10,050 bases of DNA from Actinomycetes bacterium (GTDB taxonomy: Bacteria > Actinomycetota > Acidimicrobiia > Acidimicrobiales > Palsa-688), in NCBI GenBank assembly GCA_021819345.1, contig JAKARG010000082.1, forward strand, positions 1 through 10,050, read 5' to 3'. Within the stretch, counting starts at the first letter, position 1. Each line of letters starts with the position of its first letter. Shown here in pieces: positions 1 through 7,137 of this stretch. Below the pieces are notes generated by a model. It was not told the origin of the DNA, ran no database searches, and was given only the letters and a program-made list of their open reading frames with translations. A program made the translations under genes and the position numbers.

Positions 1-1224
1 GGGCTCGTAGTAGCGCCGACCCTCCAGGTGCTCGGGCCGGTAGGCCTGCTCGACCCACCCCGAGGGCTCGTCGTGGGGATAGCGGTACCCGGACCCGTGG
101 CCGAGCCGGGCCGCCCCCTGGTAGTGGGCGTCGCGCAGGTGCGGCGGCACGGCGCCTGCCGGCAGCTGCTCGAGGTCCGCTCGGGCCGCGGCGAGCGCCA
201 TGGTCACCCGGTTGGACTTCGGCGCCCCCGCCAGGTGCACCACGGCCTGGGCCAGGTTGAGCGCCGCCTCGGGCAGGCCGACCAGCTCGACCGCCCGGGC
301 CGCGGCGTCGGCGACGAGCAGGGCGGTCGGGTCGGCCATGCCGACGTCCTCGCTCGCGAGGATCACCAGCCGGCGGGCGACGAAGCGGGCGTCCTCGCCG
401 GCGGCGAGCATCCGGGCGAGCCAGTACAGCCCGGCGTCGACGTCCGAGCCACGGATCGACTTGATGAAGGCGCTGACGACGTCGTAGTGCTCGTCGGGAC
501 CGTAGGGCAGCGCCCGGGTGCTGCGGGCCGCTTCCACCTCGGCCACGTCGACCACCCCACCGCCGGCGAGGGCGATCGCCACCTCCAAGGCGGTGAGGGC
601 GGCCCGGGCGTCACCGTCGACCACCCCGACGAGCAGCTCGGCGGCCGCCGCGGTCAGCTCGACGCCCTCTGTGGCGGCCGCCCGGGTGACCACCGAGCGC
701 AGGGCTTCGGCGCCGAGCGGCTCCAGGCGGAACAGGGTCGAACGGCTGAGCAGCGGCGGGTTGACGTTGAAGTAGGGGTTCTCGGTCGTCGCCCCGACCA
801 GGGTGAGGGTGCCGTCCTCGACCGCCGGCAGCAGGGCGTCCTGCTGGGCGCGGTTGAAGCGGTGCACCTCGTCCAAGAACAGGATCGTGCCCCGGCCCTG
901 CTCGCCGAGGAGCCGCCGGGCGCCGTCGATGACCTCCCGCACCTCCCGCACCCCGGCGCTCACCGCCGAGAGCGCGACGAAGTCCCGAGCGCTGCCCGCA
1001 GCCACGAGACGGGCGATGGTGGTCTTGCCGGTGCCCGGCGGGCCCCAGAGCACCACCGAGCTCAGCCGGTCCGCCTCGATCAACGCCCGCAGGGGCTTAC
1101 CGGGCCCGAGCAGGTGCTCCTGGCCGGCGACCTCGTCGAGGCTCCGGGGGCGCATCCGGGCGGCGAGCGGCGCCCGCTCGGCGAGGCGCTCGTCCGCCGC
1201 GGCGGCGAAGAGGTCATCGGCCAC
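1..1224 (-). CDS. rarA: RarA/MgsA-type AAA+ ATPase (replication-associated recombination protein), 3' end cut by window edge
   Basis: The product is a clamp-loader-like AAA+ ATPase that acts on single-stranded DNA gaps and stalled replication forks in the cytosol. The 408 visible residues carry a Walker A motif GPPGTGKTT at 61-69 (Lys67), a Walker B motif with LFLDEVHRFN at 115-124 (Asp118, Glu119), and the sensor-1 region GATTENP with LLSRS near 144-162. The family-specific C-terminal part follows, with KSIRGSD, LYWLARML and ASEDVGMADP around 254-298. The frame is still open at base 1 (last residues LEGRRYYEP). A full-length family member would need roughly 20-40 more residues beyond the window. 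The GTG at 1224 is chosen as start because a GGAGG lies 8 nt upstream and the protein begins as RarA proteins usually do. The gene follows hisS after 48 bp with no obvious promoter, so co-transcription with hisS is likely. Family assignment is firm; the exact cellular role in this organism is inferred. Confidence 0.95.
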   Translation of the reverse strand, partial: MADDLFAAAADERLAERAPLAARMRPRSLDEVAGQEHLLGPGKPLRALIEADRLSSVVLWGPPGTGKTTIARLVAAGSARDFVALSAVSAGVREVREVIDGARRLLGEQGRGTILFLDEVHRFNRAQQDALLPAVEDGTLTLVGATTENPYFNVNPPLLSRSTLFRLEPLGAEALRSVVTRAAATEGVELTAAAAELLVGVVDGDARAALTALEVAIALAGGGVVDVAEVEAARSTRALPYGPDEHYDVVSAFIKSIRGSDVDAGLYWLARMLAAGEDARFVARRLVILASEDVGMADPTALLVADAAARAVELVGLPEAALNLAQAVVHLAGAPKSNRVTMALAAARADLEQLPAGAVPPHLRDAHYQGAARLGHGSGYRYPHDEPSGWVEQAYRPEHLEGRRYYEP

Positions 1225-1232
1225 TCTGGGTG

Positions 1233-1237
1233 CCTCC
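1233..1237 (-). promoter_or_regulatory. Shine-Dalgarno site of rarA
   Basis: GGAGG on the minus strand, 8 nt before the GTG start at 1224. It decides the GTG over the out-of-frame ATG at 1217. It is the clearest ribosome-binding site in the window. Confidence 0.75.
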
Positions 1238-1272
1238 ACTCCTCGCCGGCGCCGGCAGCTGGTCGCCTGGCG

Positions 1273-2550
1273 CTAGCGCAGGTCGCGCAGGTCGAGGCCG
1301 GCGGCACCGGCGCCCGCCGGGGCCCGGGTCGAGCCGTCGAGCTCCGCCCACTCCCCGAAGCCCTCGGTGCCGAGGGCTTCGAGCTGGTGGACGAGGTTGC
1401 GCCGGCGGGGCACGAGGCGGACCTGCGCCCCGACCCCGATCAGGCGCCGCTGCCAGGCGACGAGGCGGCCCGGGGGGACCTCGGGGCCGTAGACGAGCGC
1501 CACCTTGCGAACCTCGGGACGGTAGCGGGAGGCGTCGACCAGCTCGACGACGCGCTCGAAGCCGATCGACAGACCGCAGGCCGGGACCTCGGTGCCGAGG
1601 AACCGCCCGACCATCCCGTCGTAGCGCCCTCCCCCGCCGATCGAGCCGGGGAAGTCGGGGTGGCGCAGCTCGAAGATCGACCCGGTGTAGTAGCCCTGGC
1701 CGCGCACCAGCGCTGCGTCGGCGACCAGGTCGGCGCCGGGCTTGGCCTCGAGCACCCCGTCACGGATGGCGACGAGGCGCTCCGCCTGCTCCGCGGCCCG
1801 CCCGGGCAGGGCGGCGAAGGTCGCGTCGAAGTCCCCCTCGGAGGCCTCCAGGCCGGCCAGGACCTCGACGAGGCGCTCCGAGGGCCCTTTGGGCAGCTCG
1901 CGCTCGGCGAGCTCGGCGGAGACCCCGTCCATGCCGAGCTTGTCGAGCTTGTCGAGGGTGACCAGCACCTCGCTCCGGGCCCCGGGGGCGAAGCCGCAGG
2001 CGTCGAGGATCGCCGAGAGGACCCCTCGGTCGTTGAGCCTGGCCGTCACCCCTCCCACCCCGAGGGCCTCCAGCGCGTCGAGGGTGGCGGCGATGAGCTC
2101 GACCTCGGCGACCGCCCCGGGCTCTCCGACCACGTCGATGTCGCATTGGTGGAACTGGCGGTAGCGCCCCCGCTGCGGCCGCTCGGCGCGCCAGACCGGG
2201 GCGATCTGGAGCGCCCTGAAGACCTCCGGCAGCTCGCCCCGGTGGCTCGCGTAGAAGCGCGCCAGCGGGAGGGTGAGGTCGAAGCGCAGGCCGAGGTCGG
2301 CTGCCGCAACGGGGGCGACGGCCAGCTCGGGGTCGAGCCCCCGGCGCAGGATCTTGAAGATCAGCTTCTCGTTGTCCCCCCCCTCGCCGGACTCGAGCCG
2401 GGACAGCTCCTCGACCGCCGGGGTCTCGATCTCCTGGTAGCCATAGGAGGAGAAGCTCTCCCTGATCGAGCGAAGCACCAGCTCCCGGCGCAGCTTCTCG
2501 CCCGGGAGGAAGTCGCGCATGCCCCGGGGGGCTTGTACGGTGGCAGCCAT
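1273..2550 (-). CDS. hisS: Histidyl-tRNA synthetase (class II), divergent type
   Basis: A 425-residue cytosolic enzyme that charges tRNA-His with histidine using ATP. The N-terminus MAATVQAPRGMRDFLP is typical of HisRS. Motif 2 and the ATP loop are seen as WRAERPQRGRYRQFHQ at 120-135, followed by CDIDVVGE. The histidine-specific HisA motif is LVRGQGYYTGSIFE at 281-294, and GGGGRYDGM (306-313) leads to motif 3, GLSIGFERVVEL, at 326-337. In place of the usual RGLDYY the HisA motif reads RGQGYY. The anticodon-binding end (about 349-425) is some 20 residues shorter than in E. coli HisRS and ends in LDLRDLR. The intact motifs argue for a real synthetase, not the HisZ regulatory paralogue. The ATG at 2550 is the first in-frame start; a second ATG at 2520 would remove PRG-side residues that the family normally has. 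No Shine-Dalgarno is visible. The gene lies 71 bp after rel and 48 bp before rarA. Confidence 0.96.
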   Translation of the reverse strand: MAATVQAPRGMRDFLPGEKLRRELVLRSIRESFSSYGYQEIETPAVEELSRLESGEGGDNEKLIFKILRRGLDPELAVAPVAAADLGLRFDLTLPLARFYASHRGELPEVFRALQIAPVWRAERPQRGRYRQFHQCDIDVVGEPGAVAEVELIAATLDALEALGVGGVTARLNDRGVLSAILDACGFAPGARSEVLVTLDKLDKLGMDGVSAELAERELPKGPSERLVEVLAGLEASEGDFDATFAALPGRAAEQAERLVAIRDGVLEAKPGADLVADAALVRGQGYYTGSIFELRHPDFPGSIGGGGRYDGMVGRFLGTEVPACGLSIGFERVVELVDASRYRPEVRKVALVYGPEVPPGRLVAWQRRLIGVGAQVRLVPRRRNLVHQLEALGTEGFGEWAELDGSTRAPAGAGAAGLDLRDLR

Positions 2551-2557
2551 CGCCGTG

Positions 2558-2563
2558 ACGCTA
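2558..2563 (-). promoter_or_regulatory. Possible -10 element for a leaderless hisS transcript
   Basis: The minus strand reads TAGCGT, a match to the actinobacterial TAnnnT -10 consensus, ending 7 nt before the hisS ATG at 2550. Transcription would then begin at or next to the A of ATG. No good -35 box is seen at 16-19 nt; a TTGCGC lies about 22 nt upstream, which is too far. hisS also lacks a Shine-Dalgarno, which fits a leaderless start. In a GC-rich genome a TAnnnT can arise by chance. Confidence 0.35.
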
Positions 2564-2621
2564 CCGGGCCACTCGCCCCCGGGTGGCGCAACGAGGCGAT
2601 GTGTGGCGGCGGCGGCGGCGC

Positions 2622-4853
2622 TCAGCCCCGGTTGGGGAGCACCCGGTAGGCGTCGTAGACGCTGTCGATCCGCTTCAGCGCGTTGAGCACCGACTCCAGG
2701 TGGGCGGGGTCGGCCAGCTCGAACTCGAAGCGCATCCGGGTCACCCGGTCCGCCCGGGTGAGCGTCTCGCTGCGCAGGATGTTCAGGTGGTGCTCGGAGA
2801 AGACCTTCCAGACGTCGACGCCGAGGCGGGTGCGGTCGAGCGCCTCCAGCTCCACCGCTGCGCTGAACGCGCCGCCCCGGTCGTCCCACTCCACCTCGAT
2901 CAGGCGCCCGACCTCGCCGGCCGACAGCGCGGCTGCGTTGGAGCAGTCGCTGCGGTGCACGCTCACCCCCCTGCCCCGGGTGACGAAGCCGATGATCTCG
3001 TCGCCGGGGACCGGCGTGCAACAGCGCGACAGGCGGACCATCACGTCGTCGAGACCTTCGACGTGGACCCCCTGGCGGGCCCCACCCCGGCGCGGGCGGC
3101 GGGCGGTCGCCGGCAGCTGCTCGTCGTGGTCGCCGGCATGCAGCTCCCGGCCGAGGCGCTGGGCGACCGAGCGGGCCGAGACGTGTCCCTCCCCGATCGC
3201 CGCGTGGAGGGCGTCGAGGTCCGCGTAGTGCAGCGTCGCGGCCAGCTCGGCGAGGACCTGCGAGCCGGAGAGCTTCTGCACCGGGAGGCCCTCGCGACGC
3301 AGCTCCTTGGCCAGGTCCTCCCGCCCGGACTCGATCGCGTCCTCCCGGCGCTCCCGGCTGAACCACTGGCGGATCTTGGCCCGGGCCCTCGGCGTCGCCG
3401 CCACCTTCAGCCAGTCACGGCTCGGGCCGGCGGAGGGCACCTTGGAGGTGAAGATCTCCACGCTGTCGCCCGAGGTGAGCTTGCAGTCGAGGGGCACCAG
3501 CCGTCCGTTGACCCGGGCCCCGATGCAGCGGTGGCCGATCTCGGTGTGGATGCTGTAGGCGAAGTCGATCGGGGTCGCGCCCGCCGCGAGGGTGACCACG
3601 TCGCCCTTGGGGGTGAAGACGAAGACCTCGTCGGTCTCCAGGTCGAGCTTCAGGGTCTCCAGGAACTCGGCCGGGTCGGTGCTCTCGCTCGACCAGTCGA
3701 CGATCCGCTGCAACCACGCCACGTCCGCGGCGCTCGCCTGCTCCTTGTAGCCCCAGTGGGCGGCGATCCCCCGCTCGGCCCGGCTGTGCATCTCCCAGGT
3801 GCGGATCTGGACCTCGAGCGGCTTGCCCTGGGGGCCGACGACGGTGGTGTGCAGCGACTGGTAGAGGTTGAACTTGGGGGTGTTGACGTAGTCCTTGAAC
3901 CGGCCCTGGACCGGCACCCAGGCCCCGTGGACCGCGCCGAGCACCGCCCAGCAGTCCTTGACCGAGTCGACCAGGATCCTCACCCCGACCAGGTCGTAGA
4001 TCTCGTCGAACTCCTTGCCCTTCACCACCATCTTCTCGTAGATCGAGTAGAGGTGCTTGGGCCTGCCGGTCACCTGGCCCTCGATCCTGGCGGCGGCGAG
4101 GCGCTCCTCGACCTGGCCGATCACCTGGGCGAGGTACAGGTCGCGCTCGGGGGCCCGGATGGCGACCATCTGCTCGATCTCCGCGTAGCGGCGGGGGTGC
4201 AGCGTGGCGAAGGCGAGGTCCTCGAGCTGCCACTTCAGGTCCTGGATGCCGAAGCGATGCGCGAGCGGCGCGTAGATGTCGAGGGTCTCTTGGGCGGTGC
4301 GCCGCTGCTTCCACTCGGGCAGGGCTGCGATGGTGCGCATGTTGTGCAGGCGATCGGCCAGCTTGATGAGCAGCACCCTCGGGTCCTGGGCCATCGCCAC
4401 GAGCATCTTGCGGATCGTCGCCGCCTGCTGGGCCTGCTTGGAGTCGAAGCGCAGCCGGTCGAGCTTGGTCACCCCGTCGACGATCGCGGCGATCGCCGAG
4501 CCGAACTCCGCCTCGATGTCCTCCAGGGTGACGATGGTGTCCTCGACCGCGTCGTGGAGCAGGGCGGCGGCGCAGGTGACGTCGTCGAGGCCGAGACCGG
4601 CGAGCAGGGTGGCGACGGCGAGGGGGTGGGAGATGTACGCCTCCCCCGAGGAGCGCAGCTGGCCCTCGTGGGCCCGGTCGGCCACGTCGTAGGCCTGGAC
4701 GAGCAGGGCGGTGTCGGCCTTCGGGTGGCGGTGATGGAAGGCGTCGAGCAGTGGGGTGAGGGCGTCGGCGGTCTGTACCTGGCGGCGCCAGGGCAGGACG
4801 CGCTCGACCGTCGCGACCGCCCTGCCGCGCCCCACCCCCTCGACGCGCGTCAC
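2622..4853 (-). CDS. relA: Bifunctional (p)ppGpp synthetase/hydrolase, long RSH (Rel)
   Basis: A 743-residue cytosolic stringent-response enzyme that makes (p)ppGpp from ATP and GDP/GTP and also degrades it. The N-terminal HD hydrolase is intact: ISHP (His76), HDAVEDT (His100, Asp101) and LADRLHNMRT (Asp167). The synthetase follows: YSIYEKM at 269-275, YDLVGVRI with the metal-binding Asp287, YQSLHTTVVG at 331-340 with the guanine-stacking Tyr331, and LEVQIRT with catalytic Glu347. A TGS domain spans about 407-471 (His436). A zinc-finger/RIS domain has Cys611, Cys612, His633 and Cys637, and a C-terminal ACT domain runs from about 660 to 743. With both active sites present it should be bifunctional, as is usual for the single Rel of actinobacteria. 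The start is a GTG at 4853 without a clear Shine-Dalgarno; another GTG six codons later is possible. It lies 55 bp after apt, an association common in actinobacteria. Confidence 0.97.
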   Translation of the reverse strand: MTRVEGVGRGRAVATVERVLPWRRQVQTADALTPLLDAFHHRHPKADTALLVQAYDVADRAHEGQLRSSGEAYISHPLAVATLLAGLGLDDVTCAAALLHDAVEDTIVTLEDIEAEFGSAIAAIVDGVTKLDRLRFDSKQAQQAATIRKMLVAMAQDPRVLLIKLADRLHNMRTIAALPEWKQRRTAQETLDIYAPLAHRFGIQDLKWQLEDLAFATLHPRRYAEIEQMVAIRAPERDLYLAQVIGQVEERLAAARIEGQVTGRPKHLYSIYEKMVVKGKEFDEIYDLVGVRILVDSVKDCWAVLGAVHGAWVPVQGRFKDYVNTPKFNLYQSLHTTVVGPQGKPLEVQIRTWEMHSRAERGIAAHWGYKEQASAADVAWLQRIVDWSSESTDPAEFLETLKLDLETDEVFVFTPKGDVVTLAAGATPIDFAYSIHTEIGHRCIGARVNGRLVPLDCKLTSGDSVEIFTSKVPSAGPSRDWLKVAATPRARAKIRQWFSRERREDAIESGREDLAKELRREGLPVQKLSGSQVLAELAATLHYADLDALHAAIGEGHVSARSVAQRLGRELHAGDHDEQLPATARRPRRGGARQGVHVEGLDDVMVRLSRCCTPVPGDEIIGFVTRGRGVSVHRSDCSNAAALSAGEVGRLIEVEWDDRGGAFSAAVELEALDRTRLGVDVWKVFSEHHLNILRSETLTRADRVTRMRFEFELADPAHLESVLNALKRIDSVYDAYRVLPNRG

Positions 4854-4861
4854 CGTCGGAT

Positions 4862-4881
4862 CGCCGCCCCGGGTGGCGGCG
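4862..4881 (-). promoter_or_regulatory. Hairpin just upstream of the rel start
   Basis: A perfect 7-bp inverted repeat (CGCCGCC, 4862-4868, with GGCGGCG, 4875-4881) with a 6-nt loop lies in the 55-bp apt-rel gap. It ends 8 nt before the rel GTG. In the transcript it would occupy the place of a Shine-Dalgarno. It has no following U-run, so it is not a canonical terminator. A role in limiting Rel translation is only inferred, and GC-rich sequence makes chance stems common. Confidence 0.35.
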
Positions 4882-4908
4882 CGAGCCTCGGAGGCGGCGC
4901 CCGGTGGC

Positions 4909-5439
4909 TCACGGGTAGCGCACCAGCGATTCGATCCGGAGCCCGTCGAGGCGCGCCCGGCCCCCGAGGAAGCCCAGCTCGAGGATGCAGCCGAAGCCCA
5001 CCACCTCGCTGCCGAGCCTCCCGGCCAGACGGGTCACCGCCGACGCAGTGCCCCCGGTGGCAAGGACGTCGTCGACGACGAGCACCCGCTCCCCCGCCGC
5101 CAGGGCGTCGGAGTGGATCTCCAGGCAACCGGTGCCGTACTCGAGGGTGTAGCTCTCGCGCTCCACCTGCCAGGGGAGCTTCCCCGCCTTGCGGACCGGG
5201 ACGAAGCCGACGCCGAGGCGCAGCGCAACGGGCGCCGCGACGATGAACCCACGGGCCTCGATGCCGACGACCTTGTCGACGGCTGCGCCGGCGAAGGCGT
5301 CGGCCAGCGCCGCAACACAAGCGGCGAAGGCCGCCTCGTCGGCGAGCAACGGGGTGATGTCCTTGAACACCACCCCCTCCTCGGGGAAGTCGACCACGTC
5401 ACGGACCAGCGCAGAGACGAGGTCGGTGTCGAGGGCCAC
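4909..5439 (-). CDS. apt: Adenine phosphoribosyltransferase
   Basis: A 176-residue cytosolic enzyme that converts adenine and PRPP to AMP and pyrophosphate in purine salvage. The N-terminal FPEEGVVFKDITPLL at 18-32 is typical of APRT, as is KVVGIEARGF at 56-65. The PRPP-binding loop VLVVDDVLATGGTA is at 119-132, with the acidic pair Asp123-Asp124. Length equals the family norm. The start is a GTG at 5439. It is preceded by AAGGTAGG, which could act as a Shine-Dalgarno but also contains a -10-like hexamer. The gene is 73 bp after secF and 55 bp before rel. The apt-rel pairing links purine salvage and the ATP/GTP-consuming alarmone enzyme in one likely transcript, as in many actinobacteria. Confidence 0.97.
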   Translation of the reverse strand: MALDTDLVSALVRDVVDFPEEGVVFKDITPLLADEAAFAACVAALADAFAGAAVDKVVGIEARGFIVAAPVALRLGVGFVPVRKAGKLPWQVERESYTLEYGTGCLEIHSDALAAGERVLVVDDVLATGGTASAVTRLAGRLGSEVVGFGCILELGFLGGRARLDGLRIESLVRYP

Positions 5440-5445
5440 GGAGAG

Positions 5446-5451
5446 AACCTA
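5446..5451 (-). promoter_or_regulatory. Possible -10 element for a leaderless apt transcript
   Basis: The minus strand reads TAGGTT (TAnnnT), ending exactly 6 nt before the apt GTG. That is the spacing expected if the G of GTG is the transcription start. An ATGACG about 21 nt upstream is a poor -35 candidate. The overlapping AAGGTAGG could instead be a Shine-Dalgarno in a read-through transcript; both readings are compatible with the sequence. Confidence 0.35.
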
Positions 5452-5478
5452 CCTTGCGCCCGGGGCGTAGCCCGTCAT

Positions 5479-5512
5479 CCCGGCCGGCAGGCTCCAACCG
5501 GTGGTGGCCGGG
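5479..5512 (-). terminator. Hairpin directly after the secF stop codon, possible weak terminator
   Basis: CCCGGCC (5479-5485) and GGCCGGG (5506-5512) form a 7-bp GC stem with a 20-nt loop, beginning at the base next to the secF stop. A small 4-bp hairpin (5463-5473) follows. There is no U-run, so it is not a standard intrinsic terminator. Placed before the apt promoter candidate, it may mark the end of the sec unit. Confidence 0.25.
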
Positions 5513-7135
5513 TCAGTGGCGCTTCTTCTTGCGCGGCCTCGGGTTGCGGGCGGCCCCCGAGCGCGGCGGCACCGGGGTCGCCGGACGCTGCGGGGCCACC
5601 TCGGTGGCCGTGGCGGGTTGGACGGCGCCCGAGGCGTTGGTCCTCGACCCGTTCCCGCCCGAGGCCTCGGTGGCCGAGCCGTCCGCAGCCGCGCCGTCGG
5701 GGCCGGCGGCTGTGGTGCCGGTAGCCGCGGTGGCGGCTGTGGTGCCGGCGGCCGCAGTGGCGGCTGTGGTGCCGGCGGCCGCGCTGGCGGCTGTGGCGAC
5801 GGGGACCGACTTGCGCGAGGCGGCCGGGTCTCCTGCGCCGGCGGGCGAGGGGGTCGCGCTCGTGCGTCGCTGCGGCGGAGCGGGGCGCCGGCTCGGGCGG
5901 GCCAGCCCCGATCGCTTCCCTGCCGACGAGCCGTTGCCGGCCGACGCCGGCTGGAGGCTCGGGCCACCGGTGGGGTCGCTTCCCTCGGGCGCGCCCTCGG
6001 GCACCTGTACGTCGGCGGACCGGCGCGCTGCGCCGACCGGGCTGGCCGCCGGCCGGCCCGCCGGAGCCCGCGATCCCGAGGGGCGCCTCGGCGTGCCGGG
6101 CTCGGGGAGGACCCCACCGCTTGCCGCCGAGCGGGGGCTGATCCGCCGGGGGCGGCCCGCGCCGAGGCGCTTGCGCAGCTCGGCGTAGCGGGGCTCGCGT
6201 TCTTTGAGCAGGGCCAGGAGCGGCGAGGCGATGAAGATCGAGGAGTAGGCCCCGGTGGTGAGCCCGATGGCGAGCGCCAAGCCGAACTCGCTCAGCGCGG
6301 TCGCCCCGAGCAGGCCGGCGCCGATCCCGAGGATCGACACGATCGGGATGATGGCGACGAAGGAGGTGTTGAGCGAGCGGGCGAGCACCTGGTTCATCGA
6401 GACGTTGACCGTCTCGGTGTAGGTGATCCGGTTGGTCGAGGCGAGGCCCCGCGTGTTCTCCTGGACCTTGTCGAACACGACGATCGTGTCGTAGAGGGAG
6501 TAGCCGAGGATGGTGAGGAAGGCGATCACCGTGTCGGGGCTCACCTGCAGGCCCGAGAGCGAGTAGACCCCGACGGTCACGAGGATGTCGTGGACCAAGG
6601 CGGTGAGCGCGGCGAGGGCCATCTTCCCCTCGAAGCGGAACCAGATGTAGACGCTCACCGCGACGAGGAAGATGAGCACCGCCTTGATCGCGTCGTCGGT
6701 GACGTTGGCGCCCCACGACGGCCCGATGGCGTTGATCACCACGTCGTTGAACGGCACGTGGGAGACCCTGGCCATCGCCAGGCCGACGTCTTTCACCGCG
6801 TTCGCGCTGCTGGTCGTCCTCGCCTTGCCTGCCACCTCGATGATGCGCTGGCCGGTGGCCCGGTTGGTGAGCACCTGGACCGTGCCCTGCGAGAGCGTCG
6901 GGTCGACCTTGTCGACCGCGGCGCGGACCACCGGGACGCTCTGGTGGGAGGGGACCTGCCAGACCGTGCCGCCCTTGAAGTCGATCGAGAAGTTGACGCC
7001 CCGCAGGCCCACCGAGAGCAGCCCGACGATGATCACCGTGGCGGACAGGGCGAACCATCGTCGCCACCTGCCGGCGAAGTCGAAGGAGGTCTCGCCCCGG
7101 TAGAGCCTCCCGAAGGCGCCGCCCCTGCCCGGCAT
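5513..7135 (-). CDS. secF: Protein-export membrane protein SecF with long basic low-complexity C-terminal tail
   Basis: SecF partners SecD in the cytoplasmic membrane, where the pair uses the proton motive force to aid late steps of SecYEG/SecA-driven export. The product has 540 residues. The first transmembrane segment is at about 27-45, followed by the GVNFSIDFKGGT signature (46-57) and an extracytoplasmic domain to about 145. Five further membrane segments follow (about 149-167, 173-195, 200-222, 258-278, 282-309). Within them, GYSLYDTIVVFDKVQEN at 211-227 is the strongest SecF mark. The conserved core ends near 325. The remaining 215 residues are Ala/Pro/Ser/Thr-rich, carry about 29 Arg/Lys against 10 Asp/Glu, contain a 9-residue tandem repeat and end in RPRKKKRH. 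Some actinobacterial SecF proteins have tails, but this one is long. The ATG at 7135 shares its A with the secD stop TGA, which implies translational coupling. Confidence 0.97.
   Translation of the reverse strand: MPGRGGAFGRLYRGETSFDFAGRWRRWFALSATVIIVGLLSVGLRGVNFSIDFKGGTVWQVPSHQSVPVVRAAVDKVDPTLSQGTVQVLTNRATGQRIIEVAGKARTTSSANAVKDVGLAMARVSHVPFNDVVINAIGPSWGANVTDDAIKAVLIFLVAVSVYIWFRFEGKMALAALTALVHDILVTVGVYSLSGLQVSPDTVIAFLTILGYSLYDTIVVFDKVQENTRGLASTNRITYTETVNVSMNQVLARSLNTSFVAIIPIVSILGIGAGLLGATALSEFGLALAIGLTTGAYSSIFIASPLLALLKEREPRYAELRKRLGAGRPRRISPRSAASGGVLPEPGTPRRPSGSRAPAGRPAASPVGAARRSADVQVPEGAPEGSDPTGGPSLQPASAGNGSSAGKRSGLARPSRRPAPPQRRTSATPSPAGAGDPAASRKSVPVATAASAAAGTTAATAAAGTTAATAATGTTAAGPDGAAADGSATEASGGNGSRTNASGAVQPATATEVAPQRPATPVPPRSGAARNPRPRKKKRH
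5708..5797. repeat. 27-bp in-frame tandem repeat in the secF tail
   Basis: The plus-strand start ggctgtggtgccgg recurs at 5708, 5735 and 5762, with a partial copy (ggctgtgg) at 5789, a period of 27 bp. Units differ at a few positions. Read on the minus strand it encodes nine-residue units of the type AAAGTTAAT within SecF residues of about 449-478. Confidence 0.85.
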
Positions 7136-7137
7136 CA
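7133..7137 (-). promoter_or_regulatory. secD stop / secF start overlap (TGATG)
   Basis: On the minus strand the secD stop TGA and the secF ATG share one base. No strong Shine-Dalgarno precedes it (only a GGGGCGGG), so secF is probably translated by ribosomes re-initiating after secD, giving matched amounts of the two partners. Confidence 0.7.

Noticed and set aside
28..2649. Plus-strand open frame of 873 codons across rarA and hisS, and a similar one at 2583-5246
   Set aside because: They lie opposite genes with unmistakable motifs. Their products are Arg/Gly/Pro/Asp-rich without recognisable domains, and long antisense frames are expected at this GC content.
2551..3366. Extension of the hisS frame upstream to 3366 (a 697-residue product)
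   Set aside because: The added part overlaps rel in a different frame and is low-complexity Arg/Gly/Pro; the HisRS family start is at 2550.
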